NCBI GenBank assembly: GCA_963728825.1
Contig: CAVSLA010000004.1
Span: 248,001-312,000 of the forward strand
Source of the DNA: CAVREM01 sp963728825
GTDB taxonomy: Bacteria; Acidobacteriota; Vicinamibacteria; Vicinamibacterales; CAVVIG01
Reading direction: 5' to 3'
DNA length: 64,000 nt
Shown: positions 25,038-35,000 of the stretch, piece by piece
How positions within the stretch are numbered: the first letter of the stretch is position 1
Layout: the number at the start of each line of letters is the position of its first letter
Program-made: the position numbers and the translations under genes
The notes under the pieces: model-generated
The model's database searches: none
The model's input: only the letters and a program-made list of their open reading frames with translations
Told to the model about the DNA's origin: nothing

Positions 25038-26912
25038 CTGGCGACCACCGCCGCAAGTCCTCGCAAGCTTCTTCCGCTTACGCTCACCGCCATCGGTGTC
25101 GTTTACGGCGACATCGGCACGAGTCCGCTCTACGCGCTGCGCGAGTGCTTCTTCGGCTCGCATTCCGTTCCGGTCACCCACGACAACGTGCTGGGCGTGC
25201 TGTCGCTGATCATCTACTCGCTGCTGCTGATCATCTCGATCAAGTACATCGCGATCGTGATGCGCGCGGACAATCAGGGCGAAGGCGGCATTCTCGCCCT
25301 GACGGCGCTCCTGCCGCAGCGCAACGGACGCGCCGGCTGGCCGCTGCTGGTGCTGCTGGGTCTGTTCGGTGCGGCCTTGCTCTACGGCGACGGCATGATC
25401 ACGCCGGCGATCACGGTACTCGGTGCGGTCGAAGGCATCAAGGTGGTGACACCGTTGTTCGACGCCTACGTCGTGCCGGTGGCGGTGGTCATTCTGATTG
25501 CGGTGTTTGCGATTCAGCGCCACGGGACGCATCGAGTGGGCCGGCTGTTCGGCCCGATCATGGTGGTGTGGTTCGTGGTAATTGCCGCGCTGGGCGTCAC
25601 CTGGTTGATCCGTGAACCGGTTGTGCTCACGGCCGTTGATCCGCGTCATGCGGTCACGTTTTTTCAGGAGCATGGCTGGCACGGCTTCGCCGTGCTCGGG
25701 GCGGTGTTCCTGGTCGTCACCGGCGGCGAGGCGCTGTACGCCGATATGGGCCACTTTGGAAAACGCCCGATCCGCTACGCCTGGTTCAGCCTCGTGCTGC
25801 CGGCGCTGCTGCTGAACTATTTTGGCCAGGGCGCGCTGCTGCTGGAGAACCCGGCTGCTGCCGAACAGCCGTTCTTTCTGCTCGCCCCTGGCTGGGCACT
25901 GCTGCCGCTGGTGGTCCTGGCGACCGCTGCCGCCATCATCGCCTCCCAGGCGCTGATTTCCGGGGCGTTCTCTCTCACCCAGCAGGCGATTCAGCTCGGC
26001 TACTGCCCGCGCCTCGACATCGAGCACACCTCGCATCACGAAATGGGCCAGGTCTACGTTCCACAGGTGAACTGGGCGTTGATGTTCAGCACGCTGCTGA
26101 TCGTGATCGGTTTCGGATCCTCGACGGCGTTGGCGGCTGCCTATGGGATTGCCGTGACGCTGACGATGGTCATCACGGCGATCCTGTTGCAGGTCGTCGC
26201 CATCGAGCGCTGGGGATGGTCACCGCTGTTTGCCTATTCCATAACCGGTGTGTTTCTGGTCATCGACCTGGCGTTCTTCGGGGCGAACGCGCTGAAGATC
26301 ACCCACGGCGGCTGGCTGCCGCTGGCAATTGGCGCGGTCCTCTTCACCTTGATGACGACCTGGAAAACGGGCCGGCAACTGGTGGCGGCGCGCCTCAAGG
26401 CGCGAGCGGTCCCGATCGAGCGCTTCCTCGAGACCGTGCAGAGTGCGCATCCGGCGCGCGTGCCCGGCACCGCAGTGTTCATGACCGCCACGCCGCTCGG
26501 CACGCCGCCAGCCCTGGCGCACAACCTGCGCTACAACAAAGTGCTCCACGAGCATGTTGTGACGCTGATGGTCACGACACAGCCGGTGCCACACGTGCCG
26601 GAGCAGGACCAGATTCTCGTGCGTCCGTTGGGGCATGGCGTCTTCGAGGTGGTCGTCCGCTACGGCTTCATGGAGGATCCCAACGTGCCGCAGGCGTTGG
26701 ACCTCGCGTCACAGAGTGGCCTGCCGCTCGACGAGGACGACGTCACCTATTTCCTGGGTCGGGAGACGCTGATCGCGACCAAGACGCCCGGAATGGCGCT
26801 GTGGCGCGAACGTCTGTTCGTGTTCATGGCGCGCAACGCCGTGCGGGCGACGACGTTCTTCCGGCTGCCGCCGGAGCGGGTGGTGGAACTCGGTGTCCAG
26901 GTGGAGTTGTGA
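25038..26912 (+). CDS. kup: KUP-family potassium uptake protein, CTG start
   Basis: About 624 residues, the usual KUP length, with twelve transmembrane helices followed by a cytoplasmic C-terminal domain. Family hallmarks: LTAIGVVYGDIGTSPLYALRECF, NQGEGGILALTAL, GDGMITPAITVLGAVEG, ADMGHFGKRPIR, NYFGQGALLL. An in-frame TGA at 24975 and the absence of any in-frame ATG, GTG or TTG before the conserved GDIGTSPLYA block leave CTG 25038 as the best start; GGAGG lies 4 bases upstream. The gene is governed by the c-di-AMP riboswitch just upstream. Imports K+ with protons. Confidence 0.92.
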   Translation: MATTAASPRKLLPLTLTAIGVVYGDIGTSPLYALRECFFGSHSVPVTHDNVLGVLSLIIYSLLLIISIKYIAIVMRADNQGEGGILALTALLPQRNGRAGWPLLVLLGLFGAALLYGDGMITPAITVLGAVEGIKVVTPLFDAYVVPVAVVILIAVFAIQRHGTHRVGRLFGPIMVVWFVVIAALGVTWLIREPVVLTAVDPRHAVTFFQEHGWHGFAVLGAVFLVVTGGEALYADMGHFGKRPIRYAWFSLVLPALLLNYFGQGALLLENPAAAEQPFFLLAPGWALLPLVVLATAAAIIASQALISGAFSLTQQAIQLGYCPRLDIEHTSHHEMGQVYVPQVNWALMFSTLLIVIGFGSSTALAAAYGIAVTLTMVITAILLQVVAIERWGWSPLFAYSITGVFLVIDLAFFGANALKITHGGWLPLAIGAVLFTLMTTWKTGRQLVAARLKARAVPIERFLETVQSAHPARVPGTAVFMTATPLGTPPALAHNLRYNKVLHEHVVTLMVTTQPVPHVPEQDQILVRPLGHGVFEVVVRYGFMEDPNVPQALDLASQSGLPLDEDDVTYFLGRETLIATKTPGMALWRERLFVFMARNAVRATTFFRLPPERVVELGVQVEL

Positions 26913-26963
26913 AACGCGGTACACTGCAGCCGATCTGGCTGGACGTCAGATAGCTCTCGCGCC

Positions 26964-28040
26964 ATGACGGAAGATCAATTCCGCAAGACCTTCCTGCTGC
27001 TGCTGGTCATCGCCATCACGGCGGCCTTCGTCGCCATGATCCGGATGTTCCTCCTCACGATCTTCATGGCCGCGATTTTCGCCGGCGTGATCCGGCCGCT
27101 GTATCTGCAGCTGCTGGCGGTGTTGCGCGGCCGCCGGCTGCTGGCGTCCGCGACCACGATCCTGCTGCTGCTGGTCGTGGTGATCGTGCCGCTCACGCTG
27201 CTCGCCGGGGCCGTGGCGAACGAGGCGCTCCGGGTCGCCCAGAATGGCCGCGTCTGGATCGAAGCGCGGCTGGATGAGCCGCTGTTCCTGGACAACGCGC
27301 TTCGCCGCATTCCGTATATCGAGCTCGTCGAGCCGTATCGCGATCAGATCATGACGCGCGGCGCCGAGCTGGTCGGCAGCGTCGGGACATTTCTCGCGAA
27401 CGCGCTCTCGGCCGCGACGCGCGGCACCGTCCTGTTCGTATTCCACTTCGTGATCCTGCTCTACGCGATGTTTTTCTTCCTGATGGACGGGCCGCGGATG
27501 CTGCGATCGGTGACCTCGTACCTGCCGCTGGCCGAATCGGACAAAGAGCGGATGCTGGAACGCTTCATCTCCGTCACTCGCGCGACGCTCAAAGGCACGG
27601 TGCTCATCGGCGTGACGCAAGGCGTGCTATCGGGGTTGGCGTTCTGGGTCGTCGGGATCGACGGGGCGATTTTCTGGACGACGCTGATGATTGTGCTGTC
27701 GGTGGTGCCCGGGATTGGCGCCGCGCTGGTGTGGGTGCCGGCGGTAATTCTGCTCGTGGCGCAGGGCGAAATCGCGAAGGGAATCGGCCTGACGCTGTTC
27801 TGCGCCCTGGTCGTCGGCACCGTCGACAACGTCCTGCGCCCGCGGCTGGTCGGCCGCGATACCAAGATGCACGACCTGCTGATTCTGTTCTCCACCCTGG
27901 GCGGCCTCGTGGTCTTCGGCGCCACCGGCTTCATCGTCGGACCGATTCTGGCCGCGCTGTTCGTCACGGTGTGGGAGATGTTCGGCATCGCCTTCCGCGA
28001 CGTGCTGCCCGAGCGTCCGACCGCGCCGCCGGTCTCCTGA
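26964..28040 (+). CDS. AI-2E family transporter
   Basis: 358-residue polytopic membrane protein of the AI-2E (PF01594) family: an N-terminal pair of helices, a soluble helical insert (about 75-140), then four to five helices with FFLMDGPRML, GTVLIGVTQGVLSGLAFWVVGI, VPGIGAALVWVPA and DNVLRPRLVGRDTKMHDLLILFSTLGGL. Members export small molecules or ions (AI-2, Na+/H+ exchange); the substrate here is open. A TACACT box lies about 40 bases upstream, so it may be transcribed apart from kup. Confidence 0.9.
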   Translation: MTEDQFRKTFLLLLVIAITAAFVAMIRMFLLTIFMAAIFAGVIRPLYLQLLAVLRGRRLLASATTILLLLVVVIVPLTLLAGAVANEALRVAQNGRVWIEARLDEPLFLDNALRRIPYIELVEPYRDQIMTRGAELVGSVGTFLANALSAATRGTVLFVFHFVILLYAMFFFLMDGPRMLRSVTSYLPLAESDKERMLERFISVTRATLKGTVLIGVTQGVLSGLAFWVVGIDGAIFWTTLMIVLSVVPGIGAALVWVPAVILLVAQGEIAKGIGLTLFCALVVGTVDNVLRPRLVGRDTKMHDLLILFSTLGGLVVFGATGFIVGPILAALFVTVWEMFGIAFRDVLPERPTAPPVS

Positions 28041-28091
28041 CCGCCGGGCGTCAGTCGCTCGCCGGGCGTTGTTGATATGATCGCCGGAGTG

Positions 28092-28907
28092 ATGGCGATC
28101 CGGCTGCTCGCCTCGGCGCTGCTGATTGCGATGGTCGCGGCGACCGCCTCGGCGCAGCGCTACCGCTTGCCCGAGGGCCCCCAGGTTCCGCCGCGTTTTC
28201 CACCCGAACGCTTCACCGACGGCAGCTTTACGCATTGCAAGCTGATGTACGACAGCGTCCGCCGCGAGGCTAACGGCATCGGCTGGGCGACCGATTATCC
28301 GTATGCCGGCATCAATCTGATGACGCGGGTCGCGGAACTGACCAAGACGCCGGTGAGCCGCGATTCAGAAGGCGAGCCGAACTACTGGGTGGTGTCGGCG
28401 CTGGACGATGCCCTGTTCCAGTGCACGTTCACCATGGCCACCGACGTCGGCACGGCCGGATTCTCGGATGAAGAGGTGGCGCGGCTGCGCGACTACCTGC
28501 TCAAAGGCGGGTTCCTGTGGGTCGACGACTTCTGGGGGACCTACGCCTGGCAGCAGTGGGCGGCGCAGATGCGACGGGTGCTGCCTGGCTATCAGATCGT
28601 GGACGTGCCGGTTGAGCATGCTGCGCGCCACATGATGTTCGACATCCCGAACATCCCGCAGGTGACCAGCATCAACTTCTGGCGTCAGAGCGGCGGGACG
28701 ACATCGGAGCGCGGCCCGGACAGTGCGACCGCCAATTTCCGAATGATCGCCGACGAGAAGGGTCGGGTCATGGTGCTGATGACGCACAACACCGACATCG
28801 GCGATTCCTGGGAGCGCGAGGGCGAGGATCGGGAGTTCTTCCTGCAGTTCTCGTCGGCAGGCTACGCGCTCGGCATCAACGTCGTCCTCTACGCGCTGAC
28901 CCACTGA
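28092..28907 (+). CDS. Exported DUF4159 protein
   Basis: 271 residues. Signal peptide (to TASAQ) followed by a DUF4159 domain: FTHCKLMYDSVRREANGIGWATDYPYAGINLMTRVAELTKT, LRDYLLKGGFLWVDDFWG, and DIGDSWEREGEDREFF near the end. The domain resembles a glutamine-amidotransferase-like fold common in Acidobacteria and planctomycetes; its role is unknown. The ATG at 28077 lies inside a TATGAT -10 box (28076-28081), so I prefer GTG 28089 or ATG 28092. The 3' end overlaps the convergent regulator gene by 32 bases. Confidence 0.82.
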   Translation: MAIRLLASALLIAMVAATASAQRYRLPEGPQVPPRFPPERFTDGSFTHCKLMYDSVRREANGIGWATDYPYAGINLMTRVAELTKTPVSRDSEGEPNYWVVSALDDALFQCTFTMATDVGTAGFSDEEVARLRDYLLKGGFLWVDDFWGTYAWQQWAAQMRRVLPGYQIVDVPVEHAARHMMFDIPNIPQVTSINFWRQSGGTTSERGPDSATANFRMIADEKGRVMVLMTHNTDIGDSWEREGEDREFFLQFSSAGYALGINVVLYALTH

Positions 28908-29382
28908 TCTTCACCGCACTCTTCTGCGGCGAGCGTTTACCGCCGCTCTGCGACGCCGCGGAGCGCGCGATCATCACCTCGGTCGATTTGATGATCGCCA
29001 GCGCATCGTCGCCGCGGCGCAGCTTCAGCGCGCGAACGGCATCCGCGGTGATGACGGCGGTCAGCGACTGATCGCCGACCCGCAGCCGGACCTGGGCGAG
29101 CAGCCCGTCAATCCGTACTTCGTCGATGTAGCCGTGCAGGCGGTTGCGCGCGCTCAACCCCTCGATTGATTCGTCCGGATCGGCGGCGCGCACGGTCCGC
29201 CGGTCATCCGGATGCTGCCGCGTCATCAGCCGATCGATCTCGGCGTCGGAGACGCGATGGTGCCCGCCCTCGGTCCGGGTCGTCCGGACATGGCCGGTGT
29301 GAACCCATCGCTTGAGCGTCGAATAGGCGACGCCGAGCCGCTCGGCCGCTGCCCGTACGGTCATCAGTGACATCAGAATCAC
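28876..29382 (-). CDS. HTH-TOBE molybdate-responsive regulator
   Basis: 168 residues. An N-terminal MerR/excisionase-type helix-turn-helix (MTVRAAAERLGVAYSTLKRWVHTGHVRTTRTEGGHHR) is followed by one TOBE (molybdopterin/molybdate-binding) domain (about 77-145: LSARNRLHGYIDEVRIDGLLAQVRL, LTAVITADAVRALKLRRGDDALAIIKSTEVMIA) and a basic tail. Divergent from modABC, it is a likely Mo-sensing regulator that replaces ModE. Starts at GTG 29382, ATG 29373 or ATG 29364 are possible; domain content is unaffected. Confidence 0.85.
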   Translation of the reverse strand: MILMSLMTVRAAAERLGVAYSTLKRWVHTGHVRTTRTEGGHHRVSDAEIDRLMTRQHPDDRRTVRAADPDESIEGLSARNRLHGYIDEVRIDGLLAQVRLRVGDQSLTAVITADAVRALKLRRGDDALAIIKSTEVMIARSAASQSGGKRSPQKSAVKISGSARRGRR

Positions 29383-29421
29383 CCGAATCGTAACATAATG
29401 GCTCGATCTTTCCTGTTAGTC

Positions 29422-29451
29422 GTATCATATTGACCCAAAACAGCCTGATAC
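29422..29451. promoter_or_regulatory. Inverted repeat in the mod divergent promoter
   Basis: GTATCA (29422-29427) and TGATAC (29446-29451) form an inverted repeat with an 18-base spacer between the HTH-TOBE regulator and modA. The right half overlaps TACAGT (29449-29454), a possible -10 box 8 bases before the modA ATG. It is a candidate operator for the adjacent regulator. Confidence 0.4.
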
Positions 29452-29462
29452 AGTACAAGGAC

Positions 29463-30248
29463 ATGATGTTGCCCCGGCTGCCGATCGGTGCACTGCTGCT
29501 GGTTGTTCTGGTCTCTCTGCCGACTGCCGGGCGAGTCGATGCGCAGCAACGGCCGACCGTGGCCGCGGCCTCAGATCTGCAGTTCGCCCTGGAAGCCATC
29601 TCGCGCGCCTTCACCGCCGACACCGGCGAGCGGGTCGCGCTGGTGTTCGGATCGTCAGGCAACCTCACGCGACAGGTGATGAACGGCGCGCCGTTCGAAT
29701 TGTTTCTCTCTGCCGACGAGGCGTTCGTCGAGAAGCTGGCGGACGGCGGCTTCGCGCGTGACCGCGGAACGCTCTACGCGATTGGCCGCATCGTGATCTT
29801 CGCGCCACGCGGATCGCCGCTCGCGGTGGACGAACGGCTGGAGGGGCTGCGCGCGCTGCTGGCCCGGAACAGCAAAGTCCGTTTCGCGATCGCCAACCCC
29901 GAGCACGCCCCCTACGGGCGCGCGGCCGAAGCGGCGCTCCGCGCCCAGGGGTTGTGGGAAACCGTGCAGCCGGCACTGGTACTCGGTGAGAGCATCTCGC
30001 AAGCCGCGCAATTTGCCAGGACCGGTGGCGCCGCCGGCGGGATCCTCGCGTATTCGCTGGTTCTCGCGCCGCCATTCAGCAACCAGGGCACCTACGCACT
30101 TCTGCCCGAAACGCTCCATCGGCCGCTTCGCCAGCGGATGGTTCTGCTCAAACGCGCCGGCGCGACCGCGGAACGGTTCTATCACTACTTGCAGCGGCCT
30201 GAAGCGCGCCAGCTGTTCACGCGTTACGGTTTCGCGTTGCCAGATTAG
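29463..30248 (+). CDS. modA: Molybdate ABC transporter substrate-binding protein
   Basis: 261 residues from ATG 29463. Signal peptide to VDAQQ, then VAAASDLQFALEAISRAF, VFGSSGNLTRQVMNGAPFELFLSADEAFVEKL, FAIANPEHAPYGRAAEAAL and a C-terminal domain ending YGFALPD. The SSG-N-R-Q and ASDL elements are the oxyanion-binding loops of ModA. First gene of modABC. Binds molybdate/tungstate in the periplasm. An AAGGA ribosome site precedes the ATG. Confidence 0.94.
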   Translation: MMLPRLPIGALLLVVLVSLPTAGRVDAQQRPTVAAASDLQFALEAISRAFTADTGERVALVFGSSGNLTRQVMNGAPFELFLSADEAFVEKLADGGFARDRGTLYAIGRIVIFAPRGSPLAVDERLEGLRALLARNSKVRFAIANPEHAPYGRAAEAALRAQGLWETVQPALVLGESISQAAQFARTGGAAGGILAYSLVLAPPFSNQGTYALLPETLHRPLRQRMVLLKRAGATAERFYHYLQRPEARQLFTRYGFALPD

Positions 30249-30253
30249 CGCTC

Positions 30254-30922
30254 ATGGACTGGACCGCGCTGGGCGTTTCGCTCCGGCTGGGCGTGGGGAC
30301 GATTGCGCTGCTGCTGCCGCCGGCCATCTGGTTCGGGCGCTTCCTCGCGCTTCGCGAGTTTCGCGGCAAACTGGCGGTCGAAACCCTCGTCACCCTGCCG
30401 TTGGTGCTGCCGCCGACGGTGCTGGGGTACTACCTGCTCGTGACGTTCGGTGGGCAGTCGCGACTCGGACAGCTGTTCGAGTCGCTGGTCGGCCAGACCC
30501 TGACCTTCTCCTTCGAAGGGCTCCTGGTCGCGTCGGTCATCGTCAATATTCCGTTCGTCGTTCAGCCGATCCAGCGCGGCTTCGAGGCGATCCCGAACGA
30601 CCTCCGCGACGCAGCGGCCTGCTGCGGGCTGACGCCGTGGCAGCGTTTCAGCCGAATCGAGGCGCCGCTTGCCTGGCCCAGCATCCTGACCGCCGCTATC
30701 CTCGCCTTCGCGCACACCCTCGGCGAGTTCGGCGTCGTCCTGATGGTCGGCGGCAACCTGCCGGGTGAGACGCGCACCTTGAGCATCGCGATTTACGACC
30801 GGATGCAGGCCTTCGACGATCGGAGTGCGGCCGTCATGGCAGCGGCGCTGCTGCTCATTGCGCTCGCCACCCTGACCGCGACCACGACCTTGTCGCGCCG
30901 CATAGGTCCGCGACGTGGCTGA
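30254..30922 (+). CDS. modB: Molybdate ABC transporter permease
   Basis: 222-residue membrane permease with five to six helices: FLALREFRGKLAVETLVTLPLVLPPTVLGYYLL, then the EAA loop DLRDAAACCGLTPWQRFSRIEAPLAWPSI, and AHTLGEFGVVLMVGGNLPGETRTLSIAIYD, all typical ModB. It sits 5 bases after modA and overlaps modC by 8 bases. Confidence 0.95.
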   Translation: MDWTALGVSLRLGVGTIALLLPPAIWFGRFLALREFRGKLAVETLVTLPLVLPPTVLGYYLLVTFGGQSRLGQLFESLVGQTLTFSFEGLLVASVIVNIPFVVQPIQRGFEAIPNDLRDAAACCGLTPWQRFSRIEAPLAWPSILTAAILAFAHTLGEFGVVLMVGGNLPGETRTLSIAIYDRMQAFDDRSAAVMAAALLLIALATLTATTTLSRRIGPRRG

Positions 30923-32024
30923 GCGGCGGCTGTCGGCCGTCCTGCGGCAGCCAGGCCCGATCCCGCTCGACGTCGAGCTCACGTGCGATCCGGGGGAGGT
31001 GCTGGCCATCTTCGGTCCGTCGGGCAGCGGCAAGACGACGATTCTGCGAGCCATCGCCGGACTCTATCGACCTGCGCAGGCGACGGTCCGCTCCGGCGCC
31101 GCGATCTGGACCGACACGGCGTCGCGCATTTTCGTTCCGACGCATCACCGTGGCGTCGGCTTCGTGTTTCAGGACTATGCGCTCTTTCCGCATCTGACCG
31201 CCGCCGGAAACGTGATCGCCGCGCTTGGCCACCGGCCGCACGGCCAGCGGGCTGCGCGGGCCGAGGAGCTCCTGGCCCAAGTGCACCTGGCCGGAAAGTC
31301 GAGGAAACGACCGCATGAACTGTCGGGCGGGGAGCGTCAGCGGGTCGCGTTGGCGCGGGCGCTGGCCCGCGAGCCGGCGGTGCTGCTGCTCGACGAGCCG
31401 TTTGCCGCGGTCGACCGCGCGGTCCGTCGATCGTTACAGAACGAGATCGACGCCCTGCGCCGGACTCTCGACATTCCGCTCGTGCTGGTGACGCACGACT
31501 TCGACGATGTCGTGCGGCTGGCGACACACGTGCTGGTCCTGGAGAACGGCCGCAGCGTGGCGAGCGGCTCGCTGACGAGTCTGACCAGCCGGCCCGATCT
31601 GACGTTCGTGCGGGACGCGGTCGGGCTCGGCAGCGTGTTCGAAGCGGTTGTCTCCAGTGTCGATCCGCAGCGCGGTCTGGCCGAGCTGACTTTTGCTGGC
31701 GGGGCCCTGCTCGTGGCCGATCGCGGCGTGCCGCCTGGCGGTACCGTGCGCGTCCGTATTCCCGCGCGCGAGGTGATTCTGGCCACGCGACAGCCCGACG
31801 GGCTCAGCCTGCACAACATGCTGCGCGGCGAAATCGCAGCCATCCATGCCGACCCGGCCTTCGAACATGTGATGGTGCAGATCAAGGTCGGCCAGATGCT
31901 GCTGCTGGCAGAAATCACCAAAGATGCGACGAGGCGGTTGCGTCTGGCGGCCGGGCTCGACGTGCACGCGCTGGTCAAGTCGGTGTCGGTCGACCTGCTC
32001 ACCACGGCCGACGTCAGGCACTGA
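30915..32024 (+). CDS. modC: Molybdate ABC transporter ATP-binding protein
   Basis: 369 residues. ABC domain with Walker A FGPSGSGKTT, Q-loop FVFQDYALFPHLTAAGNV, signature ELSGGERQRVALARAL, Walker B LLLLDEPFAAVD and switch VTHDF. A C-terminal TOBE/mop-type domain (about 290-365, LHNMLRGEIAAIHADPAFEHVMVQIKVGQMLLLAEIT) allows molybdate feedback. GTG start overlapping modB. Confidence 0.95.
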   Translation: MAERRLSAVLRQPGPIPLDVELTCDPGEVLAIFGPSGSGKTTILRAIAGLYRPAQATVRSGAAIWTDTASRIFVPTHHRGVGFVFQDYALFPHLTAAGNVIAALGHRPHGQRAARAEELLAQVHLAGKSRKRPHELSGGERQRVALARALAREPAVLLLDEPFAAVDRAVRRSLQNEIDALRRTLDIPLVLVTHDFDDVVRLATHVLVLENGRSVASGSLTSLTSRPDLTFVRDAVGLGSVFEAVVSSVDPQRGLAELTFAGGALLVADRGVPPGGTVRVRIPAREVILATRQPDGLSLHNMLRGEIAAIHADPAFEHVMVQIKVGQMLLLAEITKDATRRLRLAAGLDVHALVKSVSVDLLTTADVRH

Positions 32025-32038
32025 TTAATACGTATTAA
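32025..32038. promoter_or_regulatory. 14-bp perfect palindrome upstream of an Oar-type receptor
   Basis: TTAATACGTATTAA immediately follows the modC stop and lies 6 bases before the -35 box of the next gene. The AT-rich perfect dyad stands out in GC-rich surroundings and is the usual shape of a dimeric-repressor operator. Which protein binds it is unknown; the HTH-TOBE regulator is one candidate. Confidence 0.5.
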
Positions 32039-32044
32039 GTCGAT

Positions 32045-32074
32045 TTGAAATGGCCACTCAAGACGATCTAGAGT
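32045..32074 (+). promoter_or_regulatory. Promoter of the Oar-type receptor gene
   Basis: TTGAAA (32045-32050), an 18-base spacer and TAGAGT (32069-32074), then 8 bases to ATG 32083. The in-frame ATG at 32050 lies inside the promoter and is therefore not the start. Confidence 0.55.
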
Positions 32075-32082
32075 GGTGGCCG

Positions 32083-35000
32083 ATGATCGGAGCGCGGGCG
32101 CGCATCTGCCGGTGGTGGGTGTGTGCCCTGGCCGTCGCGGCGCCGCTCGGCGCGCAGATCGGGGCGGCGGCGCTGGCCGGCGCAGTCGTCGACCAGGCCG
32201 GCGCTGCGGTTCCGGGCGCCATCGTGACGGTCGTGGCCACTGGCACAAATCTGTCCCGCACGGCGGTGACCGGCCAGGACGGCGCCTACACGGTCCCAGG
32301 ACTCGCCCCCGGGCTCTATCAAGTTCGCGTCGAATTGAATGGCTTCCGGCGGTTGATTCGCGAAGGCGTGCGGCTGGCGACTGGAGAGACGGTCCAATTG
32401 GACCTGCAGCTGGTCGTGGGCGGCGTGACCGAAGCGGTGACGGTCACCGCCGACGCGCCGCTGCTCCGCAGCGAAACCGCCGCGCTCGGCCAGGTCGTCG
32501 ACAACCGCAAGGTCGTCGACCTGCCCCTCAACGGCCGGAGCTTCATCGCCCTGGCCACCCTCGCGCCCGGCGTGGCGATGCCGCCGGCGCCCGCCGCGCA
32601 GTTTCCGCGCATCAACGGCGGCCGGCCGCGCACCAATGAATATCTCTTCGATGGCATCTCAGTGCTCCAGCCGGAGCCGGGACAGGTCGCCTTCTTTCCG
32701 AACGTCGATGCCATTCAGGAGTTCAAGATCGAGAGCAACAGTCCGCCGGCCGAATTCGGGCGATTCAACGGCGGCGTGGTGAACCTGACCACCAAGTCGG
32801 GCAGCAATGCCTTCCGCGGCACCCTCTTCGAGTTCGTCCGGCACGAAGCCCTGAACGCGCGCAACTTCTTCGCCTCGACCAACCCGGTCAAGCCCCAGTT
32901 CCGCCGCAATCAGTTCGGCGGTGTGCTCGGCGGGCCGGTGCGCCGCAACCGGACGTTTTTCTTCGTCGACTATCAGGGCCAGCGGCAGACCATCGGCCGC
33001 ACCGTCATCTCCACCGTGCCGACGCTGCTGCAGCGCCAGGGCAGCTTCACCGAAGCGATCGCTGGCCGGGTGCCGGCCATCCACGATCCGCGCACGACCG
33101 CGCCGGGCGCCGGCGGCGGCACGACCCGCAGCCCGTTCCCGGGAAACACGATTCCGCGCGAGCGGATCGATCCGGTTGCGCTCGCCCTGCTCGAGCGGTA
33201 TCCGCTGCCGACCAGCGCCGGGACCGCCAACAACTACCGCCGCGTGGACAACGAAACCGTCGATCAGGACCTGTTCAGCTTCCGAATCGATCATCGGGGG
33301 TCGGAGCGCGATCAGGTGTTCGGCCGTCTCACGCGATTCGGCGAGGCATTCATGCCCGTGACGCCGCTGCCCGAAGGCAGCGGCCTCACCGCAGGAACGC
33401 CGGGACCGCAGGACACGACCGCCTGGTCCTTTGCATCCAGCTACCAGCGAACCATCTCGAGGACGATCGTCAACGAGCTGCGCATCGGGGACACGCGGCG
33501 GACCGTCGGTCGCACCGCCGCGCAGCTCCCCGGCCCGCCGTCGACCAGCCTTGGGCTGCCCGGCGTCCCGTCGATCGCGGAGTTTCCGAACACCGTGCCG
33601 ACCTTCCTGATCGGCGGCTATCAGCAGCTCGGGTCGCCGCCGAACACCGCGACCGACTTCGGCACCAGCGTGACGCAGGTTGCCGACTCGCTCACGTGGC
33701 TCAAAGGCCGACATACGCTCAAGATCGGCGCCGATCTGCGGTGGGCGCGGCTGAACGTCGTCCAGCCGCCGTCGCCCACGGGTTCGTTCACCTTCAGCAA
33801 CCTCTTCAGCGACCTCCCGGGCGTCGCCAACACCGGGACGCCCTTCGCGAGCTTCCTGCTCGGACAGGTTCAGCAGTTTTCGATCGATCTGCAGCAGGAG
33901 CAGATCCGCAACCGGGCTCACTTCGAGGAGTACTTCATCCAGGACGACTGGCGGATCTCGGATCGCGTGACGATTAACGGCGGGGTGCGCTACACGCTCA
34001 ACTTCCCCTCGACCGAAGAGAACAATCAGGTCGCGGTGTTCAACCTGGAGACCCGGCGGCTCGAGTACCTCGGACGCGACGGCCAGCCTCGCGCCGCCCG
34101 GCGACTCCACAAGCTCGATTTCGGTCCGCGCATTGGCGTCGCGGCGCGCATCACGGACCGGACGGTCGTGCGAAGCGGCTACGCGAAAGTGATGATCGAG
34201 ATGGCGGGCATCACCACGCCGTTCACGACCCCCGTGTTCCCGTTCCTGCAGACCGTTTCGGAGCGGACGCTCGACAACATCGTCCCGGCGTTCGTCCTCG
34301 CGGACGGGCCCAGCGTCGCGCCGATTCCGTTCACGCCGGATGCCGGGCGGGGGCAGGGGGTGTTTGCCGTCGATCGCGAGCTCGGCTCCGGCTACGTTCA
34401 GCAGTGGAACGCATCGCTTCAGCGGGAGATCACCTCGAACATCGCCGCCGAGGTGGCGTACGTCGGGTCGAAGATCACCCGCGTCGGACTACCCGACTCG
34501 AACGTGAATCAGCTGACCGCGGATCAGCTGGCGCTCGGCCCGCCCCTGCAGCAGCGCGTCCCGAATCCGTTCTTCGGGCAGATCCCGCGCTCGTCTTCGC
34601 TTGGCGATCCGACAGTCTCGGTCGCCCAGCTCCTCAAACCGTATCCGGACTACACCACCGTCAGCCGCTACCGGAACAACGTCGGCACCACGCAGTATCA
34701 CGGCTTCTACGCGAAGCTCGAAGAGCGCTTCTCACGGGGGCTGTCGTATCTCATCAGCTACACCCGCTCCACGCTGATGGACGATGCCTCGTCGGTGTTC
34801 GACGCGTCGATTCTGACCGGACCGGTGGCCAACTTCCCGGTGGCTGACAGCTTCAACCTGGCGCTCGAACGCGACTACTCGAACGGCGACATTCCACATG
34901 TGTTGGTCACATCGGCGGTGTGGGATCTCCCTTGGGGTGGCGGCCGGCGAAGCCGAGCGGCGGGTGTGGTGGGCGCTCTGGTGAACGACTGGACAATGAC

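Noticed and set aside
24911..25615. Open frame across the kup leader and start
   Set aside because: It runs through the riboswitch and then out of frame through kup; no family similarity.
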